Numbered from the stretch's first letter, positions 54,629 through 64,000 are shown. The stretch is DNA of 64,000 nucleotides from Pseudomonas oleovorans subsp. oleovorans (GCF_002197815.1 NZ_NIUB01000002.1:62001-126000), one strand, 5' to 3'. The notes: generated by a model from the letters alone, not told the origin. A program made the numbers and translations.

Positions 54629-56589
54629 AGTTGGCACCAGTGGCGCCAGCCGTTCTGCAGCTGCAACAGCGCCGCCTCGGCCAGACGTTTGTCGATGCTC
54701 GGCGTGCAGGCGCGCAGCGCCTCTTGCAGTTCGACCACCGCTGCGTTCAGGTCATCTTCACCGCCTGGTGCAGGACCACGCTCCAACGCGTCGTCGAGGC
54801 GCTCCAGGAAACGCCGCTGCGACCGCGCCAGGCCAGCATCGGCATTGGCCAGGCACTTACGCAGGTGCAGCAACTCGTCGCCCAGATCAAGCCCGGCCAC
54901 GCCATCGTCCCAGCGGCTGCGCGCCTGATCCGGCCGCGCCGGATAATGCCGCGCCAGCTGCAACAGACGATCAGCCATGCGCCCGCCGAACCAGTTTTCG
55001 GCGCGGCCCAGATCGCGCCGGGTCAGCCGCCCGAGATCGACCAGGATCGCCTGCATCAGGCGACGGCCATGCCAGACCGGATTGCGCAGCACCACCAGCT
55101 TGAAGGCCATCACCGCACAACCCACGCCCATCAGCATGCCGGGCGCTTCGTTGAGGAAGAACTCGACGTTGTAGCCGACACCCGGCGCCGGCAGACAGAG
55201 CACGATGAAGTGCAGGCAAAACGAGGTCGAAGTCGCAGCCGTCGCCGGCTTGGCCATGCCAAGCACACCAAAGAACAACGGCACACCCAGCACCATGCAG
55301 AGCATCACGAAGCCGTCGATCTGCGGCATCAGAATCTGCCCGACGAAGAACGCCACTGGCAGTGCGTAGAAGATGCCGCGCAGAAACATCATGCCGATCT
55401 GCGGCGCCGCTTCGAGCCGGGCGAACAGGCTGCACACCACGCAGGCCAGCAGCAGCGCACCGGTGGCGTGGGTCCAGCCAGTGGCCAGCCAGAATGCAGC
55501 CAGAACCAGGAAGGTCAGCGCACTGCGCGAGCCATACACCAGCGCAGTCTGCCAGTCGTAGTGCCAGGACAAGGCGCGCGGCGCATCGGCCGGCGCTCTG
55601 CCCTCCTCGACTGCGAGCAAGGCACGACTGGCGTCCTCGACACGCAACAGCAGCACCATCAACCGCTCCAGGAACAGCTGCTGGCCACTGCTCAGTTCTT
55701 CGTCCTGCGCCGCCTGGCGCAGTTGCTCGACCAGCTCCAGCAGGCCCGCTGGCTGCTCCTGCTGCAGGCGCTCATCCACCATTTGCAGCCAGGGCGCAAC
55801 GCTCTGCGCTTCGGCGCTGCTCAACTGTCGCCACTGCCGCGCCACGCCACGGGCCAGACGCAACATGCCGAGCAGATCGCGGCTCAGTACCCTCAGCGCC
55901 ACGGCGCGCTGACGGCCACGCGCGCCCTCGAACCAGGCGTGCTCCCGCTGAGCATCCACGGCGACGATGCGCGCCAGCACTTCCAGCAAGCCTTGCCGCG
56001 AGTCGGCTTCACCCGCCAGCGCCTGGCGCGACGCCGCGACGCCGGCCTGCCAGGCGTTGCGCGCCTGCTGCGCCAGTTGCCGTTCGACGCGCTGCGGCCA
56101 GAGCAAGGCGCTGCTTAGGGTCGCGCAGATGATGCCCAGACAGATTGCCGTGCAGCGGGCGATGGCTTCATCGAACACCACATGCGGCTTGCCAATGGCC
56201 GGCAAGGCGATGATCGCCACGGTGTAGCCGGCCAGCACGAAGGCGTAGGACCAGGCGCTGCGCAGCATGGTCGAGGATGCCGTGCACAGCGCCAACCACA
56301 AGGCGAATGCCAGCACGAACAGCAGCGGCGCCTGGGCGAACAGCCCCATCATCACCACGGCCATGAAAGTACCGACCAGCGTGCCGAGCAGCCGCGCCAG
56401 GCCCTTCTGCACCACCATGCCGGACAGCGGCTGGGCGACGATGAACGCGGTCATCAGCGCCCATTGCGGCTGTTCCAGACCGAAACGCAGCGCGCACCAC
56501 AACGCCAGACCACCGCCGAGTAGGGTCTTGATGGCGAATTGAACGGCTTGTGAGCTTGGCGCGAGAAACGCCAGCAAGGAATCACGCAC
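54547..56589 (-). CDS. FUSC family inner-membrane efflux protein, AaeB-like
   Basis: 680 residues. Two membrane blocks of about five to six helices each (FAIKTLLGGGLALWCALRFG ... ALPAIGKPHVVFDE; LTFLVLAAFWLATGWTHATG ... FCLHFIVLCLPAPGVGYNV) alternate with soluble domains, the aromatic-acid exporter layout. Substrate unknown. The final ~24 residues (TCVGPSELEPCKAKTGEDAE...) are encoded by the inverted-repeat element 54485-54628, so the native tail has been replaced. Confidence 0.9.
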   Translation of the reverse strand: MRDSLLAFLAPSSQAVQFAIKTLLGGGLALWCALRFGLEQPQWALMTAFIVAQPLSGMVVQKGLARLLGTLVGTFMAVVMMGLFAQAPLLFVLAFALWLALCTASSTMLRSAWSYAFVLAGYTVAIIALPAIGKPHVVFDEAIARCTAICLGIICATLSSALLWPQRVERQLAQQARNAWQAGVAASRQALAGEADSRQGLLEVLARIVAVDAQREHAWFEGARGRQRAVALRVLSRDLLGMLRLARGVARQWRQLSSAEAQSVAPWLQMVDERLQQEQPAGLLELVEQLRQAAQDEELSSGQQLFLERLMVLLLRVEDASRALLAVEEGRAPADAPRALSWHYDWQTALVYGSRSALTFLVLAAFWLATGWTHATGALLLACVVCSLFARLEAAPQIGMMFLRGIFYALPVAFFVGQILMPQIDGFVMLCMVLGVPLFFGVLGMAKPATAATSTSFCLHFIVLCLPAPGVGYNVEFFLNEAPGMLMGVGCAVMAFKLVVLRNPVWHGRRLMQAILVDLGRLTRRDLGRAENWFGGRMADRLLQLARHYPARPDQARSRWDDGVAGLDLGDELLHLRKCLANADAGLARSQRRFLERLDDALERGPAPGGEDDLNAAVVELQEALRACTPSIDKRLAEAALLQLQNGWRHWCQLRTCVGPSELEPCKAKTGEDAEFTSGK

Positions 56590-56726
56590 GGTGGCTACCT
56601 GAAGAAATCTCAGCTCTGAACATAGCTGTAGCTATTGAGTTGCGCTTCCGTGCGAAATTCAATTATTAGCTAGCTAAGCATTTATGTCCAGAAGGTGCCG
56701 CGATCTCAGGCTGGCAGCGCGCAAAT

Positions 56727-56751
56727 AAAAAAAGGGCGACCGAAGTCGCCC
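56727..56751 (-). terminator. Intrinsic terminator of ccoM
   Basis: Stem gggcgac / gtcgccc with tetraloop cgaa (ttcg on the transcript), followed on the minus strand by seven T. It lies about 34 bases past the ccoM stop. A textbook structure. Confidence 0.9.
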
Positions 56752-56784
56752 GAATTGCCTTGCGTGCCCAGTGAACTGGAAGGA

Positions 56785-56901
56785 TCAGCTCTGCTTGCGC
56801 TTGTGCGCATCCTTCCAGATGAAGTAACCAACCCCCCCGAAGAACGCGACCATCAGAAGTACGGTGCCGACTCCGGCGAGAACCACTGTATCGACGAACA
56901 T
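56785..56901 (-). CDS. ccoM: cbb3-type cytochrome c oxidase small subunit CcoM
   Basis: 38 residues: MFVDTVVLAGVGTVLLMVAF, then GGVGYFIWKDAHKRKQS. One membrane helix with a basic tail. It matches, from memory, CcoM of P. stutzeri, which stabilises the cbb3 oxidase. It lies apart from any ccoNOP genes here, as is usual for ccoM. GGAGGCAG upstream is a strong ribosome site. An ANR/FNR-type site lies 68 bases upstream, fitting induction at low oxygen, and a strong terminator follows, so it is a single-gene unit. Confidence 0.88.
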   Translation of the reverse strand: MFVDTVVLAGVGTVLLMVAFFGGVGYFIWKDAHKRKQS

Positions 56902-56968
56902 GGGCTGCCTCCTGTTGTGCCTGTCTGTCTGGGATGGCTTCACGTTATCAGCACGAGCGGCGGGAAAA

Positions 56969-56982
56969 TTGACCTGGATCAA
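56969..56982 (-). promoter_or_regulatory. ANR/FNR-type site upstream of ccoM
   Basis: TTGACctggATCAA differs from the TTGAT-N4-ATCAA consensus at one base. Centre about 74 bases upstream of the ccoM ATG; if it works at -41.5, transcription would start about 33 bases before the ATG. The activator would be ANR (or Dnr). Inferred, not shown. Confidence 0.7.
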
Positions 56983-57019
56983 TGGCTGGAGAGCAGGCGT
57001 GACCAGGCCTTGGGGAATA

Positions 57020-57033
57020 CTGACCCAGGTCAA
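57020..57033 (-). promoter_or_regulatory. Second, weaker ANR/FNR-like site
   Basis: On the minus strand TTGACctggGTCAG, a weaker match, 51 bases upstream of the first site (about five helical turns). It could be a second ANR site for ccoM, or serve an unseen transcript the other way. Confidence 0.4.
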
Positions 57034-57105
57034 GAAATCGGGGGGGGGGTACGGGGCGCGAAGCACAGCCTGGCAGCTGTGCCTGACACGCAAACGGCGG
57101 GAGTT

Positions 57106-57267
57106 TCAGCGCTTCTTGGGTTTGCTCTTGGACTTCTTCCTGCCCTTGCCCAGCGGCAATACCTGCTCGAACACCTGGCGCATCTCGTTGAGGCGCTTGT
57201 CGTTAAGATCGTGGATACGCTTGTCGCGCTCGGCGGCGAAGTCGATCAGCTTGTCGTCATTGCTCAT
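57106..57267 (-). CDS. Small basic-tailed protein coupled to alkB
   Basis: 53 residues: MSNDDKLIDFAAERDKRIHD, then LNDKRLNEMRQVFEQVLPLG and a tail of Lys/Arg (GKGRKKSKSKPKKR). A helical, charged body with a strongly basic end suggests nucleic acid binding, but I know no domain. Its ATG overlaps the stop of the AlkB gene (ATGA). A longer start at 57348 would overlap alkB and is unlikely. Confidence 0.75.
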   Translation of the reverse strand: MSNDDKLIDFAAERDKRIHDLNDKRLNEMRQVFEQVLPLGKGRKKSKSKPKKR

Positions 57268-57863
57268 AGCGGAAACCGGATCAGGCGAAAGGTCAGGTTC
57301 AGGCGTGGCGCGCAGCGTTGGCGCGTCTTCGCCACTTGATGTTGCCAATGATGCTGGGTTGGCCCGCGCATGACCAGTAGCGAAGCATGCTCCAGCGTCA
57401 GCGAATGCTCGATGCGCATGCTGCCAAGCCGACGCAGATCGAAGCGCCGGCTGCCGCCCAGATTGAGCGAGGCGATCAACGGATTGCGCCCCAGCTCAGG
57501 CTCGGCATCGCTGTGCCAGCCCATGGAGTCCTGGCCGTCGCGGTAATGATTGAGCAGCACGGCATTGAGCGATTGCTCGACTTCTTTCTCGACCCGTTGG
57601 CGAATCTCGTCCAGCAGCGGCGTCCAGGGCAAGGGCTCGTGGATCTTCCCGGAATAGCGGTAACGCGCCTCGGGCTCGCCATACCAGGCGGTCAGCCGTG
57701 GCGTGCGGTGATAGCGACCATGGATGAACAACTCGGGTTGCTGCCAGGGCGTTTGCTCGACCAGTGCTTGCAGCCAGCTATCGGCCAGGGCAGCGTCGAC
57801 CCAGCCGGGCAGATAATCCAGCTCGGCATCGGCAAGTGCGGGCAAGGGGTCGGCGAACAGCAT
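57264..57863 (-). CDS. AlkB-type 2-oxoglutarate/Fe(II) DNA dioxygenase
   Basis: 199 residues, closer to the ALKBH2-like short group than to E. coli AlkB. Substrate loop LFIHGRYHRTPRLTAWYGE; iron ligands in GWHSDAE (HxD) and HHWQHQV (His); 2-oxoglutarate arginine in RLNLTFRLIRF. It removes alkyl groups from DNA or RNA bases by oxidation. The 3' end overlaps the small basic gene. Confidence 0.92.
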   Translation of the reverse strand: MLFADPLPALADAELDYLPGWVDAALADSWLQALVEQTPWQQPELFIHGRYHRTPRLTAWYGEPEARYRYSGKIHEPLPWTPLLDEIRQRVEKEVEQSLNAVLLNHYRDGQDSMGWHSDAEPELGRNPLIASLNLGGSRRFDLRRLGSMRIEHSLTLEHASLLVMRGPTQHHWQHQVAKTRQRCAPRLNLTFRLIRFPL

Positions 57864-57899
57864 CGTGAGGTCTATGAAGAAGAGGATGAAATCAGTGTC

Positions 57900-58193
57900 T
57901 CAGACTTCAACGTCTACCCACAGCCCCTGCCTGGGCAGATCACCTAGCGCTTGCTCCAGCTCTTCCGGCTCGGCCTCAGCCAGTTGCTCGGGGGTGTAGC
58001 CGCGCCGCTGACGACGACGCTGCTCTTCACGCAGCAGCTCCTCGGTTTCCTGCGGGTGCCGCTTGTCCAAGCTCAGCGCACTTTCCTTGGCGCTCTCCGA
58101 AGCCGGGGTCACCGGAGGAATCTCGGGCCTGGGCTTGATCACGTCTTGCGTAGCAGTGACCGGCACCAGACTGTGGGGGATCGGCGGTAGCAC
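57900..58193 (-). CDS. Hypothetical Pro/Glu-rich protein
   Basis: 97 residues, no signal peptide or membrane helix. The first half is proline-rich (VIKPRPEIPPVTPASES); the second is charged with LREEQRRRQRRGYTPEQLAE and EELEQALGDLPRQGLWVDVE. Similar small genes lie between alkB and rapA in other pseudomonads as I remember it (PA3307). Unknown function; divergent from rapA. Confidence 0.7.
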   Translation of the reverse strand: MLPPIPHSLVPVTATQDVIKPRPEIPPVTPASESAKESALSLDKRHPQETEELLREEQRRRQRRGYTPEQLAEAEPEELEQALGDLPRQGLWVDVEV

Positions 58194-58358
58194 GTTGCAG
58201 CACCTCCTTTGGTCAGGCTGTCGGCCCCGTGAGCCGCGACTTTAGCCGGTGCTCGCTACACTTTTGACTAAGCCGCACGGCAATAGTGTCATGACTGCTT
58301 TGGCCGTGGCGCTGCATCCGTTACCATAGCCGGCTTTTCACGCGGGAGACAGACAGGC

Positions 58359-61202
58359 ATGGCGCAATATCAACCGGGGCAACGCTGGATCAGTGACAGC
58401 GAAGCGGAATTGGGTCTGGGAACCATCCTCGCCGAGGATGGCCGCCTGCTCACCGTGCTTTACCCGGCCACCGGCGAAACCCGCCAGTACGCTACGCGCA
58501 ATGCTCCGTTGACCCGTGTACGCTTCGCCCCGGGTGACGAGATCACCCATTTCGAGGGTTGGAAGCTCACCGTGCAGGAAGTCGAGGACGTCGACGGCCT
58601 GCTGGTCTACCACGGCCTCGATGCCCAGCATCAGCCGGTCACCATGCCGGAAACTCAGTTGTCGAACTTCATCCAGTTCCGCCTGGCCAGCGACCGCCTG
58701 TTCGCCGGCCAGATCGACCCGCTGGCCTGGTTCGCCCTGCGCTACCACAGCCTCGAACACAACAGCCGCCTGCTGCAGTCGTCACTCTGGGGCCTGGGCG
58801 GCGCCCGCGCTCAACCGATCGCCCACCAGTTGCACATCGCCCGTGAAGTGGCCGACCGCATCGCCCCGCGCGTCCTGCTGGCCGACGAAGTGGGCCTGGG
58901 CAAGACCATCGAAGCCGGCCTGGTGATTCATCGCCAGCTGCTCTCCGGCCGCGCCAGCCGCGTGCTGATCCTGGTGCCGGAAAACCTGCAGCACCAGTGG
59001 CTGGTGGAAATGCGCCGGCGTTTCAACCTCGACGTCGCCCTGTTCGACGCCGAGCGTTTCATGGAAAGCGACGCCAGCAACCCCTTCGAGGACTGCCAAC
59101 TGGCGCTGGTCGCCCTAGAGTGGCTGAAGGAAGACGAGAAGGCTCAGGACGCCCTGTTCGCCGCCGGCTGGGATCTGCTGGTAGTCGACGAGGCCCACCA
59201 CCTGGTCTGGCACCCGGAACAGGCCAGCGCCGAGTATTCGCTGGTCGAGCAGCTTGCCGAGGTCATCCCCGGCGTGCTGCTGCTCACCGCCACCCCGGAG
59301 CAGCTCGGCCAGGACAGCCACTTCGCCCGCCTGCGCCTGCTCGACCCGGCCCGCTTCCATGACCTGGAAGCCTTCCGCGCCGAAAGTAGCCAGTACCGCC
59401 CGGTGGCCGAAGCGGTACAGGAACTGCTCGACCAGGGCAGGCTCAGCGCCCAGGCGCGCGACGCCATCGGCGGCTTCCTCGGCGACGAAGGTCGCGAACT
59501 ACTCGATGCCATCGACGGCGGCGACGAACAGGCGCGCGCGCGCCTGGTGCGCGAGCTGCTGGATCGCCACGGCACCGGCCGCCTGCTGTTCCGCAACACC
59601 CGCGCCGCCGTGCAAGGCTTCCCCGAGCGCGAACTGCACCCCTACCCGCTGCCGAGTCCGGACGAATACCTGGAGCTGCCGATCGGCGAGCATGCCGAGC
59701 TGTACCCGGAAGTCAGCTACCAGGCGCAGGACGAAGTGGACGAGGAGCAGCGCTGGTGGCGCTTCGACCCGCGCGTCGAGTGGCTGATCGACACCCTGAA
59801 GATGCTCAAGAAGTTCAAGGTGCTGGTGATCTGTGCCCACGCCGAAACCGCGCTGGATCTGGAAGACGCCCTGCGCGTGCGCTCCGGCATCCCGGCGACG
59901 GTGTTCCACGAAGGTATGAGCATCCTCGAGCGCGACCGCGCCGCCGCCTACTTCGCCGACGAAGAATTCGGCGCGCAGGTGCTGATCTGCTCGGAAATCG
60001 GCTCCGAAGGCCGCAACTTCCAGTTCGCCCATCATCTGGTGCTGTTCGACCTGCCGGCTCACCCGGACCTGCTCGAACAGCGCATCGGCCGTCTCGACCG
60101 CATCGGCCAGAAGCACCGCATCCAGTTGCACGTGCCTTACCTGGAGAACAGCCCGCAGGAACGCCTGTTCCAGTGGTACCACCAGGCGCTGAACGCCTTC
60201 CTCGCCACCTGCCCCACCGGCAACGCCCTGCAGCACCAGTTCGGCCCACGCCTGCTGCCGCTGCTGGAAAACGGCGACGATGGCCAGTGGCAACAACTGG
60301 TGGAAGAAGCCACCGCCGAGCGCATCCGTCTGGAGGGCGAGCTGCACAGCGGCCGCGACCGCCTGCTGGAGCTGAACTCCGGCGGCGCCGGTGAAGGCGA
60401 AGCACTGGTCGAGGCGATCCTCGAGCAGGACGACCAGTTCACCCTGCCGATCTACATGGAAGAGCTGTTCAACGCCTTCGGCATCGACAGCGAAGACCAC
60501 TCCGACAACGCCCTGATCCTGCGCCCCAGCGAGAAGATGCTCGATGCCAGCTTCCCCCTGGGTGACGACGAAGCAGTGACCATCACCTACGACCGCGAGC
60601 AGGCCCTGGCCCGCGAGGACATGCAGTTCCTCACCTGGGAACACCCCATGGTGCAAGGCGGCATGGACCTGGTGCTGTCCGGCTCGATGGGCAACACCGC
60701 CGTCGCGCTGATCAAGAACAAGGCGCTCAAGCCTGGCACCGTGCTGCTGGAACTGCTCTACGTCAGCGAAGTGGTCGGCCCGCGCAAACTGCAATTGGGG
60801 CGCTTCCTGCCGCCAGCGGCGCTGCGCTGCCTGTTCGACGCCAATGGCAACGACCTGGCCGCCAAGGTTGGTTTCGAGACGCTCAACGACCAGCTGGAAA
60901 GCGTACCGCGTGCCAGCGCCAACAAGTTCGTCCAGGCCCAGCGCGACGTACTGGCCAAGCAGATCAACGACGCCGAAGCCAAGGTCATGCCGCGCCATGT
61001 CGAGCGCGTGAGTGAGGCCAAGCGCCGCCTGATCGCCGAACTGGACGAAGAACTGGCGCGCCTGGTCGCCCTGCAGGCGGTCAACCCAAGCGTGCGCGAC
61101 AGCGAGATCAACGCCCTGCGCGAGCAGCGCGAACAGAGCCTGGCAATGTTCGACAAGGCTGCCCTGCGCCTGGAAGCCATCCGCGTACTGGTTGCAGGCT
61201 GA
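58359..61202 (+). CDS. rapA: RNA polymerase-associated SWI2/SNF2 ATPase RapA
   Basis: 947 residues; recycles RNA polymerase after termination. N-terminal Tudor-like domain ([19 protein letters not shown]), motif [15 protein letters not shown] near residue 175, motif II VVDEAHH near 275, motif [23 protein letters not shown] and [13 protein letters not shown] near 555-590, and the C-terminal RapA domain to the end. The ATG at 58359 gives the family N-terminus [10 protein letters not shown]. Divergent from the hypothetical gene at 58193. Confidence 0.97.
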   Translation: MAQYQPGQRWISDSEAELGLGTILAEDGRLLTVLYPATGETRQYATRNAPLTRVRFAPGDEITHFEGWKLTVQEVEDVDGLLVYHGLDAQHQPVTMPETQLSNFIQFRLASDRLFAGQIDPLAWFALRYHSLEHNSRLLQSSLWGLGGARAQPIAHQLHIAREVADRIAPRVLLADEVGLGKTIEAGLVIHRQLLSGRASRVLILVPENLQHQWLVEMRRRFNLDVALFDAERFMESDASNPFEDCQLALVALEWLKEDEKAQDALFAAGWDLLVVDEAHHLVWHPEQASAEYSLVEQLAEVIPGVLLLTATPEQLGQDSHFARLRLLDPARFHDLEAFRAESSQYRPVAEAVQELLDQGRLSAQARDAIGGFLGDEGRELLDAIDGGDEQARARLVRELLDRHGTGRLLFRNTRAAVQGFPERELHPYPLPSPDEYLELPIGEHAELYPEVSYQAQDEVDEEQRWWRFDPRVEWLIDTLKMLKKFKVLVICAHAETALDLEDALRVRSGIPATVFHEGMSILERDRAAAYFADEEFGAQVLICSEIGSEGRNFQFAHHLVLFDLPAHPDLLEQRIGRLDRIGQKHRIQLHVPYLENSPQERLFQWYHQALNAFLATCPTGNALQHQFGPRLLPLLENGDDGQWQQLVEEATAERIRLEGELHSGRDRLLELNSGGAGEGEALVEAILEQDDQFTLPIYMEELFNAFGIDSEDHSDNALILRPSEKMLDASFPLGDDEAVTITYDREQALAREDMQFLTWEHPMVQGGMDLVLSGSMGNTAVALIKNKALKPGTVLLELLYVSEVVGPRKLQLGRFLPPAALRCLFDANGNDLAAKVGFETLNDQLESVPRASANKFVQAQRDVLAKQINDAEAKVMPRHVERVSEAKRRLIAELDEELARLVALQAVNPSVRDSEINALREQREQSLAMFDKAALRLEAIRVLVAG

Positions 61203-61342
61203 CGCTGAACGCAGTGGGTGCAGGTATCGCCCTCACCCACCGTACAGCGGCACGATCTGCCACTCGCTTTGGCACCTCTCGCATTGGCAAGCGTCCAGCC
61301 ACTGGCCATAGTTGCGCATCCGATAACACAGGGAGTCTTGTC

Positions 61343-61981
61343 ATGCGCTGGTTGCTGCTCGGTCTGGTGGGTGCTGCGGTCTTTATCTACGGCCGGATCA
61401 GCGGTGATGTGCAACTCAGCCTGCTGAGCAAAGGCATCCCGGTGATCGCCCTGCTGCTCTGGCTACGCCAGGCACCCGCCGGCACCTACCGGCGCTGGAT
61501 CGGCATTGGCCTGCTGTGTTCTCTGCTCGGCGACATTCTGCTCGACTGGCCGCAAGACCTCTTCGTATTCGGCCTCGGCGCCTTCCTGCTGGCTCATCTG
61601 GCCTACCTGTACGCCTACTGTTCCGACAGCCGCCGACTTGCCTTGCCCGCCCTGCTGCTAGCACTGCTGGCAGGCGCAACGATGTTCGCCGTACTGGCGA
61701 GCGGCGGCTTGGGCAGCCTGCTGATTCCGGTGGCCTGCTATGCCATGGCAATCTGTCTGATGCTCTGGCGGGCCCTGGCGCGTCTCGGTCAGCCTGGCCT
61801 GCAAACACGTTCGGCCTGGCTGGCCGTCGGCGGCGCGACGCTGTTCATGCTCTCCGATAGCCTGATCGGCATCGATCGCTTCGTCGTCAGCTTCGACGCC
61901 GCGCCCTATGCCATCATCCTCACCTACTGGCTCGGCCAGTGGGGTATTGCCGCTTCGGCCTTCGAACGCACCAAGACCTAG
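61343..61981 (+). CDS. Lysoplasmalogenase-like membrane protein (YhhN family)
   Basis: 212 residues with about eight hydrophobic helices. SKGIPVIALLLWLRQA, GLLCSLLGDILLDWPQDLFVF, and LFMLSDSLIGIDRF contain the conserved aspartates (GD, DS) of the YhhN/TMEM86 family, whose animal member is a lysoplasmalogenase. The bacterial substrate is unclear. I chose the ATG at 61343 (MRWLLLGLVGAAVFIYG); the frame extends to 61214 without family similarity. Confidence 0.85.
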   Translation: MRWLLLGLVGAAVFIYGRISGDVQLSLLSKGIPVIALLLWLRQAPAGTYRRWIGIGLLCSLLGDILLDWPQDLFVFGLGAFLLAHLAYLYAYCSDSRRLALPALLLALLAGATMFAVLASGGLGSLLIPVACYAMAICLMLWRALARLGQPGLQTRSAWLAVGGATLFMLSDSLIGIDRFVVSFDAAPYAIILTYWLGQWGIAASAFERTKT

Positions 61982-62079
61982 CAGGCGATTGATACCCCTG
62001 CCAGGCAGCGGGAAAGCCCTGACGGCAGGCGCGCACTTGGCTAAAATGCCGGCCTTTCCCGCTACCCGTTGCGATTGCC

Positions 62080-62823
62080 GTGAGCCAAGAACCTGATCGT
62101 CTGTTCGCCCAACCTCTGCCCGAGGTGCCCGACTTCGTCTTCAACGAGGACGTGGTGCGGGTCTTCCCCGACATGATCAAGCGCTCGGTGCCCGGCTACC
62201 CGACCATCGTCGAGAACATCGGCGTACTCGCCGGCCAGTTCGCCGAGGCGCACACTACACTGTATGACCTCGGCGCCTCGCTCGGCGCGGTGACCCAGGC
62301 ACTGCGCCGCCATGTAAAAGCGGACGGCTGCCAGGTGATCGCGGTGGACAACTCGCCAGCCATGGTCGAACGCTGCCGCGAATACCTGCACGCCCAGGAC
62401 GCCATGTTCCAGGAGCTGCTGCCGGTGCAGGTGATCGAAGCCGACATCCTGGCCCTCGACCTGCACCCCACCTCGCTGGTCACGCTCAACTTCACCCTGC
62501 AGTTCATCCCCCCGGAGCGCCGCCTGGAATTGCTCACGCGCATTCGCCAGGCGCTGCTGCCCGGTGGCGCGCTGATTCTCTCGGAAAAGCTGCGCTTCGA
62601 GGATGCCGCCGAGCATGAGCTGCTCACAGAGCTGCATGTAGCCTTCAAACGTGCCAACGGCTACAGCGAGCTGGAAATCGCGCAGAAACGCAGCGCCATC
62701 GAGAAGGTGATGCTACCCGACAGCCTCCAGCAGCACCGCGAACGCCTGCTGGCTGCCGGTTTCAGCAAGGTGGTGCCCTGGTTCCAGTGCCTTAACTTCG
62801 CCTCGCTGGTGGCCCTGCCATGA
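62080..62823 (+). CDS. cmoA: Carboxy-SAM synthase
   Basis: 247 residues. Converts SAM and prephenate to carboxy-SAM for tRNA wobble uridine modification. SAM pocket [28 protein letters not shown] and the family N-terminus [20 protein letters not shown]. The start codon is GTG at 62080. It is followed with a four-base overlap by cmoB, the enzyme that uses its product. Confidence 0.96.
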   Translation: MSQEPDRLFAQPLPEVPDFVFNEDVVRVFPDMIKRSVPGYPTIVENIGVLAGQFAEAHTTLYDLGASLGAVTQALRRHVKADGCQVIAVDNSPAMVERCREYLHAQDAMFQELLPVQVIEADILALDLHPTSLVTLNFTLQFIPPERRLELLTRIRQALLPGGALILSEKLRFEDAAEHELLTELHVAFKRANGYSELEIAQKRSAIEKVMLPDSLQQHRERLLAAGFSKVVPWFQCLNFASLVALP

Positions 62824-63788
62824 TGCGCGACCTGGATCTCGACGCGCTGCAGGCGCAACTGGCCGGCACCCCGCTGCTGGACTGGGCTTGTGAGCTGCCC
62901 GGCCAGCTCGATGCCAAGCTGGCCATCGGTCACGGCGACCTGGCGCGCTGGTACGGCGCCGTGCAGGCACTGCCTGAGTTACCGGTGAGTGAGGTGGAGC
63001 TGCTGCAGCGCTTCGCCTTCGGCGGCGCCTGCGATGACGCCACCCGCGCGCAATTGAAAACCGCTCTGCAGGGCCTGATTCCCTGGCGCAAGGGGCCGTT
63101 CGAGCTGTTCGGCGTACACATCGACACCGAATGGCGCTCGGACTGGAAATGGCAGCGCGTCGCCCCGCACCTGGATCTGCGCGGAAAACGCATCCTCGAT
63201 GTCGGTTGCGGCAACGGCTACTACATGTGGCGCATGCTCGGTGCAGGCGCAAACAGCGTGGTCGGCATCGACCCCAACTGGTTGTTCCTCTGCCAGTTCC
63301 TGGCGATGAAGCGCTACCTGCCGGATCAACCAGTGTGGCACCTGCCACTGGCCTTCGAGGAGCTGCCAGCCAAGCTGCAAGGCTTCGACACGGTGTTCTC
63401 CATGGGTGTGCTGTACCACCGTCGCTCGCCCATCGACCATCTGCTCGACCTGAAGGATGCCCTGGTCAAGGGCGGCGAGCTGGTGCTGGAAACCCTGGTG
63501 GTCGAAGGCGATGCCGAGCAGGTGCTGGTGCCCGAAGACCGCTACGCGCAGATGCGCAATGTCTGGTTCCTGCCCTCGGTGCCGGCCCTGGAGCGCTGGC
63601 TGCGCCGCGCCGGCTTCGAGGATGTGCGCTGCGTCGACGTCAGCACGACTTCGGTGGAAGAACAACGCGCCACCGAGTGGATGCGCTTCCAGTCGCTGCC
63701 CGAGTTCCTCGACCCGGCCGACCACAGCCGCACCGTCGAAGGCCTGCCGGCACCGACCCGCGCCGTGCTTGTCGCGCGCAAGCCCTAG
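62820..63788 (+). CDS. cmoB: tRNA U34 carboxymethyltransferase
   Basis: 322 residues; transfers the carboxymethyl group of carboxy-SAM to 5-hydroxyuridine-34 in t[23 protein letters not shown], the SAM site [17 protein letters not shown], and [20 protein letters not shown] are family marks. ATG at 62820 (overlapping cmoA as ATGA) or the next codon. A 23-bp inverted repeat follows at 63802-63856. Confidence 0.96.
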   Translation: MMRDLDLDALQAQLAGTPLLDWACELPGQLDAKLAIGHGDLARWYGAVQALPELPVSEVELLQRFAFGGACDDATRAQLKTALQGLIPWRKGPFELFGVHIDTEWRSDWKWQRVAPHLDLRGKRILDVGCGNGYYMWRMLGAGANSVVGIDPNWLFLCQFLAMKRYLPDQPVWHLPLAFEELPAKLQGFDTVFSMGVLYHRRSPIDHLLDLKDALVKGGELVLETLVVEGDAEQVLVPEDRYAQMRNVWFLPSVPALERWLRRAGFEDVRCVDVSTTSVEEQRATEWMRFQSLPEFLDPADHSRTVEGLPAPTRAVLVARKP

Positions 63789-63801
63789 GCACAGCGAGTC
63801 T

Positions 63802-63856
63802 CGTAGGGCGGGTGCAACCCGCCAGACTGCAATTGGCGGGTTGCACCCGCCCTACG
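63802..63856. repeat. Perfect 23-bp inverted repeat after cmoB
   Basis: Arms 63802-63824 and 63834-63856 are exact reverse complements around a 9-base spacer; the arm begins cgtagggcgggtgcaacccg. It lies between convergent genes and overlaps the last codons of the minus-strand gene at the window end. This 'gtagggcgggtgcaacccgcc' type is a common pseudomonad intergenic repeat, likely also a bidirectional terminator. Confidence 0.85.
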
Positions 63857-64000
63857 GTCGCAGCCAACGCGCACGCCGCTGGGCAATCAAAAGCAGCGGC
63901 TCACCGGCGCCCTGCTCCACCACACCACGGGCGCTACCCAGACGAATAGCCCCCTCGGTGTCCTGCGCCAATAGACGACGCATGCGCCGACGCCAGAACC
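63852..64000 (-). CDS. Partial gene at window end, C-terminal 48 residues
   Basis: Minus strand, open to the window edge: FWRRRMRRLLAQDTEGAIRL, then GSARGVVEQGAGEPLLLIAQ, RRARWLRP and a stop at 63852 inside the inverted repeat. Basic and arginine-rich; I cannot name the family from this tail. Confidence 0.55.
   Translation of the reverse strand, partial: FWRRRMRRLLAQDTEGAIRLGSARGVVEQGAGEPLLLIAQRRARWLRP

Overview
The window is chromosomal DNA of a gamma-proteobacterium of the genus Pseudomonas. The evidence is the GC-rich coding, the glnD-dapC-dapD order, tandem fadD genes next to a phaJ-type hydratase, a DUF2790 gene, a ccoM-type micro-gene and the typical Pseudomonas 'gtaggagc' palindromic repeats. 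Protein details suggest the P. mendocina/oleovorans side of the genus rather than P. aeruginosa; this is inference only.

Layout. (1) 1-18683 is a housekeeping block: map (cut by the window edge), glnD, dapC, an ArsC/YffB-like gene, dapD, a csdA-type cysteine desulfurase with its SufE partner, a DUF1456 gene, a solute-binding protein, tcdA, dapE, rlmA-like, a small unknown gene, a cold-shock gene, and a four-gene ABC/gliding-type cluster (ATPase, permease, GldG-like, DUF4340). Lysine/diaminopimelate synthesis (dapC, dapD, dapE) and sulfur transfer are the main themes. (2) 18851-26518 is an accessory island: a broken integron-type integrase, a short remnant, then mod - darT - darG - res. This is a type III-like restriction-modification system with a complete DarTG DNA ADP-ribosylation toxin-antitoxin pair nested between the methyltransferase and the restriction helicase. 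It is the most interesting part of the window. (3) 26519-42000 resumes core genes but is full of scars: an ECF sigma factor lacking its DNA-binding region 4, fabH2-like, an FMN glutamate-synthase-like gene, and a series of gene remnants (solute-binding, LysR, MFS tail, AraC tail, chemotaxis receptor tail, two frameshifted small genes) among intact genes (PotF-like protein, lipoprotein, HIT, GST, MFS, alpha/beta hydrolase, nucleotidyltransferase). (4) 41876-64000 is again a housekeeping block: hrpA, the fadD pair, a monoacylglycerol-lipase-like hydrolase with a MaoC hydratase, cytosine deaminase, an aaeBXA-type efflux set, ccoM with ANR-type sites, an AlkB dioxygenase, rapA, a YhhN-family gene and cmoA-cmoB, ending in a partial gene.

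Repeats. Besides many REP-like hairpins, one of them inside hrpA, there are three copies of a 144-189 bp family of small elements with inverted ends and a common core (31688-31876, 33501-33672, 54485-54628). One copy supplies the 3' end of the FUSC-type efflux gene. I see no tRNA, rRNA or CRISPR array.

From memory of Pseudomonas synteny, the left block resembles the P. aeruginosa PA3657-PA3672 region and the right block PA3285-PA3308. The defence island therefore appears to sit at a rearrangement joint as well as at an integron relic.
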